Below, one piece after another: positions 47,410 through 56,126 of a stretch of DNA of 64,000 nucleotides. Origin of the DNA: Rhizorhabdus phycosphaerae (GTDB lineage: Bacteria > Pseudomonadota > Alphaproteobacteria > Sphingomonadales > Sphingomonadaceae); contig NZ_CP049107.1 in assembly GCF_011044255.1 (NCBI RefSeq), positions 3,531,001 through 3,595,000 on the forward strand, in the 5' to 3' direction. The stretch's first letter is position 1; each line of letters starts with the position of its first letter. The position numbers and the translations under genes are program-made. The notes under the pieces are model-generated. The model was not told where the DNA came from and did not search any database. It saw nothing but the letters and a program-made list of their open reading frames with translations.

Positions 47410-48567
47410 TCAGCGGGCCGGCGCCGGCGGCGTCGGGCGCAACGGCGGGGATCCGGCGGGAACAGGCCTGATCGGCTGGCCCGGCCGGATCTTGCCCAGC
47501 CCCTCGATCACCACCTTGTCGCCCGGCTTGATCCCGGAGGTCACCAGCCATTTGTCGCCGACCGTGCGATCGGCCGAAATGGTCCGCAGGACGGCCTTGC
47601 CGTCGGCGCCGACCAGGATGACCGTGGCTTCGCCCTTGGGACTGCGGGCGACCCCCGCCTGGGGCACGAGTATCGCCTTGGTCGCGGTCAGCTGGGAGAA
47701 ACGCGCGCGGACGAACATGCCGGGCAGGAGGAGCCCGTCCGGATTGGGAAAGCGGGCGCGCAGCGTAACTGTGCCGGTCTGCGGGTCGACCATCGCCTCC
47801 GCAAACTCCACGCGGCCCTTGCGGGCATATTCGCTGCCATCCTCCAGGGTCAGGCTGACGCTTGCCGAGGATCGCGACGCACCGCCGCTCGCCAGCTGAC
47901 GGCGGAGGGCGAGCAGATCGGCGCTGGACTGCTGCATGTCGACGAAGATCGGGTCGAGGCGCTGGATCGTGGTCATGGGATCGGCCTGGCCGGCGGTCAC
48001 CAGCGCGCCCGTCGTCGCGAGCGAACGGCCGATCCGGCCGCTGATCGGGGCCGGCACATCGGTGAAGCGCAGGTTGACCCGCGCCGTTTCTAGCTGTGCT
48101 GAATTCTGGGCCACGGACGCTGCTGCCTGACGCGCCGCAGCAAGGGCATCGGCATAGTCCTGCTTGCTGACCGCTTCGATCCTGGCGAGCGGTTCGAACC
48201 TTTTCGCCTTCGCTTCGGCCGCCTCGCGCAGGGCGCGGGCGCTCTCGAGATTTGCGGACGCCTGGTTGACCGCGGCGCGATAGAGGCTCGGATCGATCTG
48301 ATACAGGGTCTGGCCAGCGCGAACGATCGCGCCCTCGGTGAACAGCCGTGCCTTGACGACGCCGGTCACCTGGGGGCGCACTTCGGACATCTCGAAGGCG
48401 GCGGTGCGACCCGGCAATTCGATGAACAGCGGCACCGACTCGGTCTTCACGGCGACATAGCCCGCCTCGGGTGGCGGGGGCGTAGGCTTTTCCTTCGCGC
48501 ATCCGGCGACGAGCAGCGTCCCGGTCAGGAGGAGCCAGCCGCTTCTGGCCGCCCAAGAAATCGTCAT
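47410..48567 (-). CDS. RND efflux periplasmic adaptor (membrane fusion protein), lipoprotein
   Basis: 385 residues from ATG 48567, which has GAAGG upstream; the frame is open for another 33 codons. A lipobox (LLVAGC) near residue 22 gives inner-membrane anchoring. The order is lipoyl half-motif (VRPQVTGVVKARLFTEGAIVRAG), alpha-hairpin (about 90-160), then the second lipoyl half FTDVPAPISGRIGRSLATTGA. Barrel and membrane-proximal domains follow (DPQTGTVTLRARFPNPD). It is the first gene of the operon; its promoter must lie in 48568-48865, where a 16-bp palindrome is found. Confidence 0.96.
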   Translation of the reverse strand: MTISWAARSGWLLLTGTLLVAGCAKEKPTPPPPEAGYVAVKTESVPLFIELPGRTAAFEMSEVRPQVTGVVKARLFTEGAIVRAGQTLYQIDPSLYRAAVNQASANLESARALREAAEAKAKRFEPLARIEAVSKQDYADALAAARQAAASVAQNSAQLETARVNLRFTDVPAPISGRIGRSLATTGALVTAGQADPMTTIQRLDPIFVDMQQSSADLLALRRQLASGGASRSSASVSLTLEDGSEYARKGRVEFAEAMVDPQTGTVTLRARFPNPDGLLLPGMFVRARFSQLTATKAILVPQAGVARSPKGEATVILVGADGKAVLRTISADRTVGDKWLVTSGIKPGDKVVIEGLGKIRPGQPIRPVPAGSPPLRPTPPAPAR

Positions 48568-48658
48568 GATGAAACCTTCGCGAAGAGCCGCCGGCACGGT
48601 GTTCCTGCTAGCTGTGTCAAGCTGGCAACACAATTGGTATATGATTGCGAATGCAACA

Positions 48659-48674
48659 GGAAACACGTGTTTCC
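48659..48674. promoter_or_regulatory. Perfect 16-bp palindrome in the efflux-operon / Ppx-like promoter region
   Basis: GGAAACACGTGTTTCC is its own reverse complement. It lies 91 bp upstream of the adaptor start and about 190 bp before the divergent Ppx-like start. A dyad of this size fits a dimeric repressor such as TetR or MarR family members, which usually control RND pumps. No regulator gene is adjacent, so the binder is unknown. Confidence 0.6.
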
Positions 48675-48865
48675 GGTGATAAACTAGCTTCCCCTAGGGC
48701 CAGCTGTACAGAGCAATGTTGCGGCGCAACGTGACGTAACGGCAAGGCCGATCCGAAATCTTCCATAATGGCTATTTCGCCTGTGGAACGATGGTCGTGA
48801 GTCGGCCTATTATGCTGGCCGGCTACGGTCGGCATCGACGCGCCGATGGGGGAGGATTTTCGTCC

Positions 48866-50038
48866 ATGAGCATGAACAGGCGTGACGTTCTGTTGGGGAC
48901 GGCGGCAGTGTCGGTGGCCGGGTCGCTGGCCGGGCGGGCGGGCGTGGTCCTTGCCGCTGCACCTTCGGCCAAGACCTACGGCATGATCGAGATTTCGGCG
49001 AGCGGCATCACCGTGTCGGTCTACCATCTGTCACGCGAGATGCTGGCGGGCAGCAGTGGCGCCTCAGGCTTCGAGCGCCTCGCGCCGCGCCGCGTCGGCG
49101 ATGCCTTTTCGGTCCTCGCCAGTCCGCTGCGTCCGGGCGCCGAAGACAGCGCTGCCGAGGAGACGGTGGAACTGGTCGCCGGCCTGATCAAGCGCCTTTC
49201 GGACGAACAGGGCATCGCCCCGGCCGATGTGTGCGTGATCGCCTCGAGCGGCGTCGCCAGCTTCTCGGCTCCCCTGATCCGGATCATCGACGCAAGGCTG
49301 CGGGCGCGGACCGGCCAGCATCTGGATGTGATCACGGCGCGCGACGAGGCACGCCTTACGTTCGACTGGGTGGTCCGCCAGCGCAAGCGGGCAGAGGTGG
49401 CTTTGTTCGACATCGGCAGCGGCAATCTGAAGGGTGGCATCTACGATGGCAGCGGCAGGCGCGCGCCGTTCCGCGACTTAAGTGCGCCATTCGGCACGAA
49501 AACCACGGCCGGTGCGGTAAAGCTCCGCTGGCCGGATGTTCGGACCTTCGATTTCGGAGCCCGCGCAGCAGAATTCTACGCCGACACGATCGGACCCCAG
49601 ATGCGCCCCCAGATCGAGGCCACGCCGGCGCTGCAGCGCCGGCAAGAGGTCTACCTCAGCGGCGGGATCGTCTGGGCGACCGCAATGATTCTCCGGCCCA
49701 AGCAGATGGCCGCTAAACCGGTCTGGCTCGAGATGACGCGGGACGATTTCGCGGCGGTCGCCAAGCTTATCGCCGACGGGACGCCCTATGGTGTCGGGCT
49801 GGCCACCGATCTCAACGAGACCGAGCGTGCGTGGGTCACGAAGACGATGAAGACCGTCCGCAACACCTTCAATCCCCATCAGATGGCGGCCGGAGCGGCG
49901 CTTGGCGACGGGCTCGTCCGACAACTCGACCCGACCGGAACCAAGCGGTTCGTCTTCCCGACCTTCGCCAACAATGCGTGGAGCTCGCAATATCTGATCG
50001 AACGCTTCGAACTAGGAAAGATGCGCCTCGCGGCCTGA
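48866..50038 (+). CDS. Tat-signal exported Ppx/GppA-like (actin-fold) protein
   Basis: 390 residues from ATG 48866 (GGGGGAGG upstream). The N-terminus NRRDVLLGTAAVSVAGSLAG is a twin-arginine signal peptide. Residues from about 37 on look like an exopolyphosphatase / pppGpp phosphatase: MIEISASGITVSVY aligns with the phosphate-1 loop, ITARDEARLTFDWVV with the GEEEAR block, FDIGSGNLKGGIY with phosphate-2 and YLSGGIVWATA with the late Gly-Gly. The first loop has Glu in place of Asp. Cytosolic Ppx/GppA enzymes lack signal peptides, so export is unusual. The function is inferred only; the start of the mature protein is untested. Confidence 0.78.
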   Translation: MSMNRRDVLLGTAAVSVAGSLAGRAGVVLAAAPSAKTYGMIEISASGITVSVYHLSREMLAGSSGASGFERLAPRRVGDAFSVLASPLRPGAEDSAAEETVELVAGLIKRLSDEQGIAPADVCVIASSGVASFSAPLIRIIDARLRARTGQHLDVITARDEARLTFDWVVRQRKRAEVALFDIGSGNLKGGIYDGSGRRAPFRDLSAPFGTKTTAGAVKLRWPDVRTFDFGARAAEFYADTIGPQMRPQIEATPALQRRQEVYLSGGIVWATAMILRPKQMAAKPVWLEMTRDDFAAVAKLIADGTPYGVGLATDLNETERAWVTKTMKTVRNTFNPHQMAAGAALGDGLVRQLDPTGTKRFVFPTFANNAWSSQYLIERFELGKMRLAA

Positions 50039-50076
50039 GCCGCACAGACCCTCGTCATCCACGAAGGAGCTATGGC

Positions 50077-50601
50077 ATGCACAAGCACCTGTTCATTCTT
50101 CTGGCCATGACGGCGGCCGCCGTAGCCGGATCGGCCGCGTCCGCTGCAACCCCGTCCAGTCGCCTCGCGAGCTTCAAGGAGCGCGTGCTGGCGATGCACA
50201 ACAAGGAACGGGCCGGCCTCGGCGTCGGACCGCTGGCCTGGAGTGATGCCCTCGCCGCGAATGCGTCGCGATGGGCGGCGCGGATTTCGAGGCTGTCCGA
50301 TCTCGAACATGACGAGACGCTGGATGTGGAAGGTGAGAATCTGTGGCGGGGCACGAAAGGCGCCTACACGCCCGAAGATATGGTCGAGCTGTGGATAGAC
50401 GAGAAGCGGGCCTTCCGGAACAACCCCATTCCGGACGTCAGCATCACCGGGGATATCGGCGACGTCGGCCATTATACGCAGGTCGTCTGGCGCTCGACCA
50501 CGCTGGTCGGCTGTGCCGTCGCGGATGCCGCCGGCGGCGACGAAGTGATGGTCTGCCGCTATATGGAAGGCGGAAATATCATGGGCGACCGCGCCTATTG
50601 A
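50077..50601 (+). CDS. Exported CAP-domain (SCP/PR-1) protein
   Basis: 174 residues from ATG 50077, with GAAGGAGC upstream. A signal peptide (about 1-25, SAASAA) is followed by a CAP fold: VLAMHNKERAGLGVGPLAWSDALAANASRWA, then the HDETLDVEGENLW and VGHYTQVVWRSTTLVGCAV signature motifs, with conserved His and Glu residues of the cavity. The disulfide-type Cys pair is near the end (GCAV...VCRY). Members are secreted and have diverse, mostly unknown, functions. It follows the Ppx-like gene by 38 nt, so they may be cotranscribed. Confidence 0.9.
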   Translation: MHKHLFILLAMTAAAVAGSAASAATPSSRLASFKERVLAMHNKERAGLGVGPLAWSDALAANASRWAARISRLSDLEHDETLDVEGENLWRGTKGAYTPEDMVELWIDEKRAFRNNPIPDVSITGDIGDVGHYTQVVWRSTTLVGCAVADAAGGDEVMVCRYMEGGNIMGDRAY

Positions 50602-50612
50602 AGGCGCGGTGT

Positions 50613-50638
50613 GCCCCCCTTCCCGCAGGCAGGGGGGC
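50613..50638. terminator. Hairpin between convergent CAP and RRW-repeat genes
   Basis: GCCCCCCT (50613-50620) and AGGGGGGC (50631-50638) pair perfectly around a 10-nt loop. The convergent stops lie on either side. Confidence 0.65.
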
Positions 50639-50646
50639 CGAACCGA

Positions 50647-50931
50647 TCAGCGGCAGACCCGGACGCTCCTGCCACGATGCCACTCGTTCCAGCAGCGGGC
50701 GCGATAGTGGCGGTCGCGATACCAGCGCCGCTCGTTGATCCAGCGCCGATCCTGCTTCCACCGGCGGTCGCGATCCCAGCGGCGATCATGGTCCCAGCGG
50801 CGATCGCCGTCCCAGCGCCGATCATGGCTCCAGCGCCGGTCGTCCCAGCGGTCATGCGCCTGCGCGGGCGCACTGGCGCCAATCGCCGTCACGGCGAGGC
50901 CGATCGCGGCAAATATCATCCTGATCTTCAT
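50647..50931 (-). CDS. Small secreted RRWxxx-repeat protein
   Basis: 94 residues from ATG 50931. A signal peptide (about 1-25) ends in AQAH. The mature part is seven tandem hexapeptides of the form RRWxxD/E (residues 32-73), then a short end RHYRARCWNEWHRGRSVRVCR with two cysteines. It is extremely basic and Trp-rich. I do not recognise the function; related Arg/Trp-rich proteins occur in alphaproteobacteria. It lies between a CAP protein gene and prfB, in its own transcription unit. Confidence 0.7.
   Translation of the reverse strand: MKIRMIFAAIGLAVTAIGASAPAQAHDRWDDRRWSHDRRWDGDRRWDHDRRWDRDRRWKQDRRWINERRWYRDRHYRARCWNEWHRGRSVRVCR
50713..50838 (-). repeat. Seven 18-bp tandem repeats encoding RRWxxx
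   Basis: The 126 bp from residue 32 to 73 of the small secreted protein contain seven in-frame 18-bp units with the constant core CGCCGCTGG or close synonyms. Later units diverge at the last three codons. Copy number could vary by slippage. Confidence 0.7.
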
Positions 50932-51048
50932 GGTCACTCTCCTCTCACCCGGCATGACCGGACGGGAGAAGGTTAGCGGACCCTGGCCTGAGCCTCGCTG
51001 AACGAGTGCTTCATCGGCGGTACAGCTTGGCGGCGCCGCCGCCGGGCG

Positions 51049-52176
51049 TCAGTCGACGTCCTCGACCTCGACGCTCTCGCCCGTGACTCGCTGCGACAGC
51101 GCCGCCGCCATGAACCGGTCGAGATCGCCGTCGAGCACGTCGGATGGCGCGGTCGAGGTCACGCCCGTCCGCAGGTCCTTCACCATCTGATAGGGTTGCA
51201 GAACATAGGAGCGGATCTGGTGACCCCAGCCGATCTCGGTCTTGGCGGCATAGCCGGCCATCGCCTCGGCTTCGCGCTTCTGCAACTCCTGCTCGTAGAG
51301 GCGCGCCTTGAGCTGCTTCATCGCCTCGGCCTTGTTCTTATGCTGCGAACGCTGGTTCTGGCAGGCGACGATGATGCCGGTCGGGACGTGGGTGATGCGC
51401 ACCGCCGAGTCGGTCGTGTTGACGTGCTGACCGCCCGCACCCGACGAGCGGTAAGTGTCGATCTTCAGGTCCTTTTCCAGAACCTCGATGTCGATGTCGT
51501 CGTCGACTTCGGGATAGACCCATACGCTGGCGAAGCTGGTGTGGCGGCGCGCGGCCGAGTCATAGGGGCTGATCCGCACCAGCCGGTGCACGCCGCTTTC
51601 GGTCTTGGCATAGCCATAGGCGTTCTCGCCGCGGACCAGAAGCGTCGCCGACTTGATGCCGGCCTGCTCGCCCGAGTGGAAGTCGACCAGTTCGACCTTG
51701 TAGCCATGGCGTTCCGCCCAGCGCGAATACATGCGCTGGAGCATGCCCGCCCAATCCTGGCTCTCGGTGCCGCCCGCGCCCGAATTGACCTCGATATAGG
51801 TATTGTTGCCGTCGGCTTCGCCGGCCAGGAGGGCGCCGATCTTGTCCTTCTCGGCGCGTTCCGCCAGCGCAGCCAGCGCAGCGATGCCGTCGTCCACCAG
51901 CGACTGGTCGCCTTCGGCCTCGGCCATTTCCATCAGCTCGACGGTGTCGTCGCGCTCTTGCTCGATCGCCTTCACCGCCGAAATGGCTTCGTCGAGGCGC
52001 CGCCGCTCGCGCATGACCTCCTGCGCGGCCTTGGCATCGTCCCAAAGCTTCGGGTCCTCGACGCGCGCGTTCAGCTCATCCAGCCGGCGCAGCGCGCGGT
52101 CCCAGTCCAGGAAGCGGCGGACGAGCGCCATCGCCTGGTTGATCTGATCGACACTGGCTTGCGCTTCGGCGCGCAT
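51049..52176 (-). CDS. prfB: Peptide chain release factor 2
   Basis: 375 residues from ATG 52176; the frame is open for another 32 codons, but [12 protein letters not shown] is the expected start. The order is the N-terminal helical domain, codon-recognition domain and GGQ domain, where [18 protein letters not shown] is the peptidyl-hydrolysis loop. The tripeptide anticodon position reads SPY ([14 protein letters not shown]) where enterobacterial RF2 has SPF. The gene is read in one frame, so there is no programmed +1 frameshift. RF2 reads UGA and UAA. It lies last in amiC-mrcA-prfB. Confidence 0.97.
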   Translation of the reverse strand: MRAEAQASVDQINQAMALVRRFLDWDRALRRLDELNARVEDPKLWDDAKAAQEVMRERRRLDEAISAVKAIEQERDDTVELMEMAEAEGDQSLVDDGIAALAALAERAEKDKIGALLAGEADGNNTYIEVNSGAGGTESQDWAGMLQRMYSRWAERHGYKVELVDFHSGEQAGIKSATLLVRGENAYGYAKTESGVHRLVRISPYDSAARRHTSFASVWVYPEVDDDIDIEVLEKDLKIDTYRSSGAGGQHVNTTDSAVRITHVPTGIIVACQNQRSQHKNKAEAMKQLKARLYEQELQKREAEAMAGYAAKTEIGWGHQIRSYVLQPYQMVKDLRTGVTSTAPSDVLDGDLDRFMAAALSQRVTGESVEVEDVD

Positions 52177-52278
52177 AGGACACTCCAAATCTTGTGCGAA
52201 CCCGATCGGCGCCGTTGCCGGCGCGGACCCGAGCGGGAGTCGATTCCCCGATGGCGGCGATCCGCCGGACAAACGGCC

Positions 52279-54753
52279 CTAGTAGATGCCGTCCTGACTT
52301 TGCAAGAACTCGCTGTCTGTCGTCGCCCGTGCCGGCTGCTGGGCGGCGCGGCTCGCGATCTCGTCGCGACGGATCGTCCGCCGCGGTTCGCTTTCGGGCT
52401 TGAACGCCTCCCAGATGACCGAGCTGTAATAGCTGCCGTCGGGCCAGGCGCCGAAGATCCGCCGGCCCGACTTGCGGTCGATGCGGATCATGCGGATTCC
52501 CGGAGGGGCCTGGAAGGGCACCACGGGCATCCCCGCCATGGCCTTGGCGGCGAAACTGCGGAAGATCGGTGCGGCGATCGTGCCGCCCTGCGCATAGCCG
52601 CCCATCGAGCGCGGCGTGTCGTAGCCGAGATACAGACCGCCGACCATGTCCGCCGAGCCGCCGACGAACCAGACATTGGTCGGACCGGACGAGGTACCGG
52701 TCTTGCCGAACATCGGCCGGCCCAGATCGCGCAGCACCGTCGCCGTTCCGCGCTCGACCACGCCTTCCATGATGTGCAGCATCTGATAGGCGGTCATCGG
52801 GTCGATCACCTGCTTCGCGCGCAGGGCCGGGCGGGGCATCGGGCGGCCGTCATAGCGGGGCAGGTTGCAGCCTTCGCAGGCGCGCTTGTCGGCGCGCCAG
52901 ATGATCTTGCCGTTACGATCCTGGACATAGTCGATCAGCGTCGGGCTGAGCGCGCGTCCCTGATTGGCGAACATCGAATAGGCGTTGACCATCTTGAGCA
53001 CGGTCGTCTCGCCCGCGCCGAGCGCATAAGCGAGATAGGGAGGATAGTCGCCGACACCCATCGCCTTGGCGGTCTTGACCACCTTGTCCATGCCGATCTG
53101 GCTCGCGGTGCGCACGGTCATCAGGTTGCGCGACTGCTCCACGCCCCAGCGCATGGTCTGTTCGCCGGCATTCTGGCCGGAAAAGTTGCGGAAGCACTTT
53201 TGCCCGAGCCGGGCCGACTGATAGACGCAGAAAGGTCCGTCGATGATGATCGATGCCGGCGTCATGCCGTTATCGAGCGCCGCCGCATAAACGAAGGGCT
53301 TGAAGGTCGATCCCGGCTGCCGCATCGCCTGGGTGGCACGATTGAACGAGGAGCCCCGCGCGTCGAAGCCGCCCTGCATCGCCAGGACCTGGCCCGTATG
53401 GGGGTTCTGGATCACCATTCCGCCCGAGATGGAGGGAATGCTGCGCAGGGTCCAGGCATCGCCCTCGCGGCGGACGACGATCACGTCGCCGACCTTCAGG
53501 AAGTCGAAAGCCCGCCCGCCGACGCCTGCGCGCGGCATCGTGGCGCCCCAGCTTGGCAATATGCCTTTCGTGCCGTCGTCCAGGCCGATATCGGCCTGCG
53601 ATCCCTGCTTGGCGAGGACCACCGCCGGGCGCCAATTGGCGTAGCCGGGACCGACATTGACGTTCGACAGCGCGCGCTGCCAGTCGCCGTCCACATCGAT
53701 CCTGGCGATCCGTCCGCGCCATCCCTGCGCAGCCTCGAACCGGACCAGTCCGTCGCGCAGGGCATTCTCCGCTGCCTCCTGCACCTTCGCATCATAGGAG
53801 GTCCGGACCCACAGACCGCCGGCATAGATGCCGTTCGGTCCGTCCTCGGCGTCTTCGCCATAGCGCTCGATCAGCGCGCGGCGGACCTCTTCCATGAAAT
53901 AGCCCGTCACGCCGGCCTTCGGTGCGTAGCGCGGCATGATGCCGAGCGGCGCGGCCGAGGCCTCCGCCCGTTGCTGCGCGGTGATGAAGCCGTTGGTCTC
54001 CATCTGTCGCAGGACATAGTTGCGCCGTTCCAGCGCGCGTTCGGCGTGGCGTTCGACGGTGTAGTTCGACGGCGCCTTGGGGAGGATCGCGAGATAGGCG
54101 ACCTCGGGCAGGGTCAGATCGCCCACATCCTTGCGGAAATAGGCGCGGCTGGCGGATTGCACGCCATAGGCGTTCCGCCCCAGGAAAATCTGGTTCAGGT
54201 ACAGTTCGAGAATCTGCTGCTTCGACAACGCCGCCTCGATCCGGAAGGCGAGGATCGCCTCGCGGACCTTGCGTGCGATCGAATAGTCGTCGCCGACGAT
54301 CAGATTCTTGGCGACCTGCTGGGTGATCGTGGAGCCGCCCTTGGCCCGGCGTCCGCTGCCGAACTTCGACGCATAGTCCCAGACCGCGCCGGCCAGGCCG
54401 CCGAAGTCGATTCCGGGATGGCTGAAGAAGGTCTTGTCCTCGGCCGAAATGAAGGCGTCGACGAGGATCGGCGGGAATTCCTGATAAGAGAGCTGCACAC
54501 GCCGCTCGCGCGCGAAATCCGCGATGGGTTCGCCATCATAGCCGCGGACATTGGTCGGCAAGGGCGGCTGATAGGCGAGCAGGGCATCGGCTGAGGGCAG
54601 TCCGCGTGCGAAGAAGAACCAGATCAGCAGCCAGGCGAGCGCCGCCGACCACAAGGCATAGCCGGACCAGCGCCAGCTGCGGAACTGCCGGAGATGGCGG
54701 ATCTGGTCGCGCCAGCCGGGAAAGGGATTGTGAAGGGCGGGAAGCTTCGGCAC
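52279..54753 (-). CDS. mrcA: Penicillin-binding protein 1A
   Basis: 824 residues. A cytoplasmic tail and one membrane helix (about 30-50) are followed by the GT51 glycosyltransferase (about 75-250, with EDKTFFSHPGIDFGG carrying the catalytic Glu and RRAKGGSTITQQVAKNL). An OB-like insert precedes the transpeptidase (about 420-720, with the active Ser in PGSTFKPFVYAAALDNG and KTG in FGKTGTSSGPTNVW). It polymerises and crosslinks peptidoglycan. It lies between the amidase and prfB on the minus strand. Confidence 0.97.
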   Translation of the reverse strand: MPKLPALHNPFPGWRDQIRHLRQFRSWRWSGYALWSAALAWLLIWFFFARGLPSADALLAYQPPLPTNVRGYDGEPIADFARERRVQLSYQEFPPILVDAFISAEDKTFFSHPGIDFGGLAGAVWDYASKFGSGRRAKGGSTITQQVAKNLIVGDDYSIARKVREAILAFRIEAALSKQQILELYLNQIFLGRNAYGVQSASRAYFRKDVGDLTLPEVAYLAILPKAPSNYTVERHAERALERRNYVLRQMETNGFITAQQRAEASAAPLGIMPRYAPKAGVTGYFMEEVRRALIERYGEDAEDGPNGIYAGGLWVRTSYDAKVQEAAENALRDGLVRFEAAQGWRGRIARIDVDGDWQRALSNVNVGPGYANWRPAVVLAKQGSQADIGLDDGTKGILPSWGATMPRAGVGGRAFDFLKVGDVIVVRREGDAWTLRSIPSISGGMVIQNPHTGQVLAMQGGFDARGSSFNRATQAMRQPGSTFKPFVYAAALDNGMTPASIIIDGPFCVYQSARLGQKCFRNFSGQNAGEQTMRWGVEQSRNLMTVRTASQIGMDKVVKTAKAMGVGDYPPYLAYALGAGETTVLKMVNAYSMFANQGRALSPTLIDYVQDRNGKIIWRADKRACEGCNLPRYDGRPMPRPALRAKQVIDPMTAYQMLHIMEGVVERGTATVLRDLGRPMFGKTGTSSGPTNVWFVGGSADMVGGLYLGYDTPRSMGGYAQGGTIAAPIFRSFAAKAMAGMPVVPFQAPPGIRMIRIDRKSGRRIFGAWPDGSYYSSVIWEAFKPESEPRRTIRRDEIASRAAQQPARATTDSEFLQSQDGIY

Positions 54754-54845
54754 CGGCGCGCTCTAGCAGGTTTGCGGGGCTTTGGAAGCGCGTGCCGGGC
54801 GAGCGGAGCCGCTTCCGACGAGCACTGAGGGCGTGGCCGGGGCGC

Positions 54846-56126
54846 TCATTCGCCGGTGAGCCGTTTCGCGAAATGGATTTCGACCGCCTTGCGCACGCCG
54901 ATCGCAATGTTGCGCCGATATTGGGGCGAAAGCAGCAGGGCGAGATCGCCATCGTTCGAGATATAGCCGGTCTCGAGCAGGACGGACGGCACGTCCGGCG
55001 CCTTCAGCACGATGAGCCCGGCAAAGCGGTGCGCTTCGTCCTTGAAATGGATCGTTGGCGACATTTCGCGCTGCAGCAGCGTCGCGAACTGCGAGGAGAT
55101 GTTCATCGTCTCGCGCTGGGCGAGATCGAGCAGAATAGAGGAGACTTCGTTGTTCTCGCCGCCGAGATCCACGCCATTGAGGACGTCCGCCCGATTCTCC
55201 TTCGCGGCGAGTTGGGCGGCAACGCGATCCGAGGCGACTTCGGACAGCGTATAGATGCTCGCGCCGCGCGCTGCGGCGTTGGCGGCGCTGTCGGCGTGCA
55301 CCGAGATGAACAGATCGGCCTTCAACCTGCGGGCGATCTCGCGCCGCTCGCCCAGCACGAGAAAGCGGTCGTCGCTCCGGGTCAGCGCGACCCTAACCCG
55401 TCCGGACGACACGAGCTCGTCCCTTATGGCGCGGGCGATGGCGAGTGCCACGTCCTTTTCCTTGTGGCGTCCGTCGGCGGACTGCGATCCGGGATCGTGC
55501 CCGCCATGCCCGGCGTCGATCACCACCAGCGGGCGCCTGGTGCCGCGGGCGCCGGAAACGGCAGGCACCGGAAGCGGCTTGGGCGGATCCAGCGGCACGG
55601 TGATCCCGCCGTTCTGTGCATCGCGCGCGCCAACGGCACGCGCGTCGAGCCCGAACAACTGGCGGCCCTTGCGGACGGCCCGCCCGAACAGGCTCTCGCT
55701 GACCGGCTTGAGCGTCAGCGTCAGCGCGCGATGGTCGTCCGAGAAGGTCGCATCGCCGACCACGGCCGCCTTGGTCAGCTCGAACACGACCCTGGCCGTG
55801 TTCGGGTCATATTGCCCGTGGCGGGTCGCAGCGATCAGTCCGCCCGAGGCGGAGACGCGTCCCATGCGTGCGCCGGGGAGGTCCACCGCGATTCGCTGCG
55901 GACCGGTCAGCACGAAAGCGGAGGCGGTCGCCACCGGTGCGTCGAAGCGGAGCGTCACGCTGGCATCCGCTATATCGACCGCGGTTACCGTCGATGCTGC
56001 TCGCGCCGCTCCCGAAAACAGGAGCAGAATTGCGGTCAGGGCGATGATGAGACGCTGGCTGATGACAAATCCTGGCAAAATGGTCCCGCGCACGACGTTT
56101 GGGCCCGAACAGGCCGACAGCTTCAC
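54846..56126 (-). CDS. N-acetylmuramoyl-L-alanine amidase (AmiC-like)
   Basis: 426 residues from GTG 56126, the outermost start. A TTG at 56078, preceded by GCGGGA, would give a better signal peptide (PGFVISQRLIIALTAILLLF). An AMIN domain (about 45-145) is followed by the amidase_3 catalytic domain (about 195-420) with VVIDAGHGGHDPG, then FISVHADS and the ETGYISN segment that carry zinc ligands. It cleaves the amide bond between muramic acid and stem peptide. No EnvC-type regulator is nearby. It is the first gene of amiC-mrcA-prfB. Confidence 0.93.
   Translation of the reverse strand: MKLSACSGPNVVRGTILPGFVISQRLIIALTAILLLFSGAARAASTVTAVDIADASVTLRFDAPVATASAFVLTGPQRIAVDLPGARMGRVSASGGLIAATRHGQYDPNTARVVFELTKAAVVGDATFSDDHRALTLTLKPVSESLFGRAVRKGRQLFGLDARAVGARDAQNGGITVPLDPPKPLPVPAVSGARGTRRPLVVIDAGHGGHDPGSQSADGRHKEKDVALAIARAIRDELVSSGRVRVALTRSDDRFLVLGERREIARRLKADLFISVHADSAANAAARGASIYTLSEVASDRVAAQLAAKENRADVLNGVDLGGENNEVSSILLDLAQRETMNISSQFATLLQREMSPTIHFKDEAHRFAGLIVLKAPDVPSVLLETGYISNDGDLALLLSPQYRRNIAIGVRKAVEIHFAKRLTGE

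Noticed and set aside
51049-52272. Possible programmed +1 frameshift in prfB
   Set aside because: The whole RF2 is encoded in one frame with no in-frame UGA near the N-terminus.
51196-54594. 1132-codon open frame antisense to prfB and PBP1A
   Set aside because: Both sense genes have full catalytic motifs; the antisense product has no recognisable domain.
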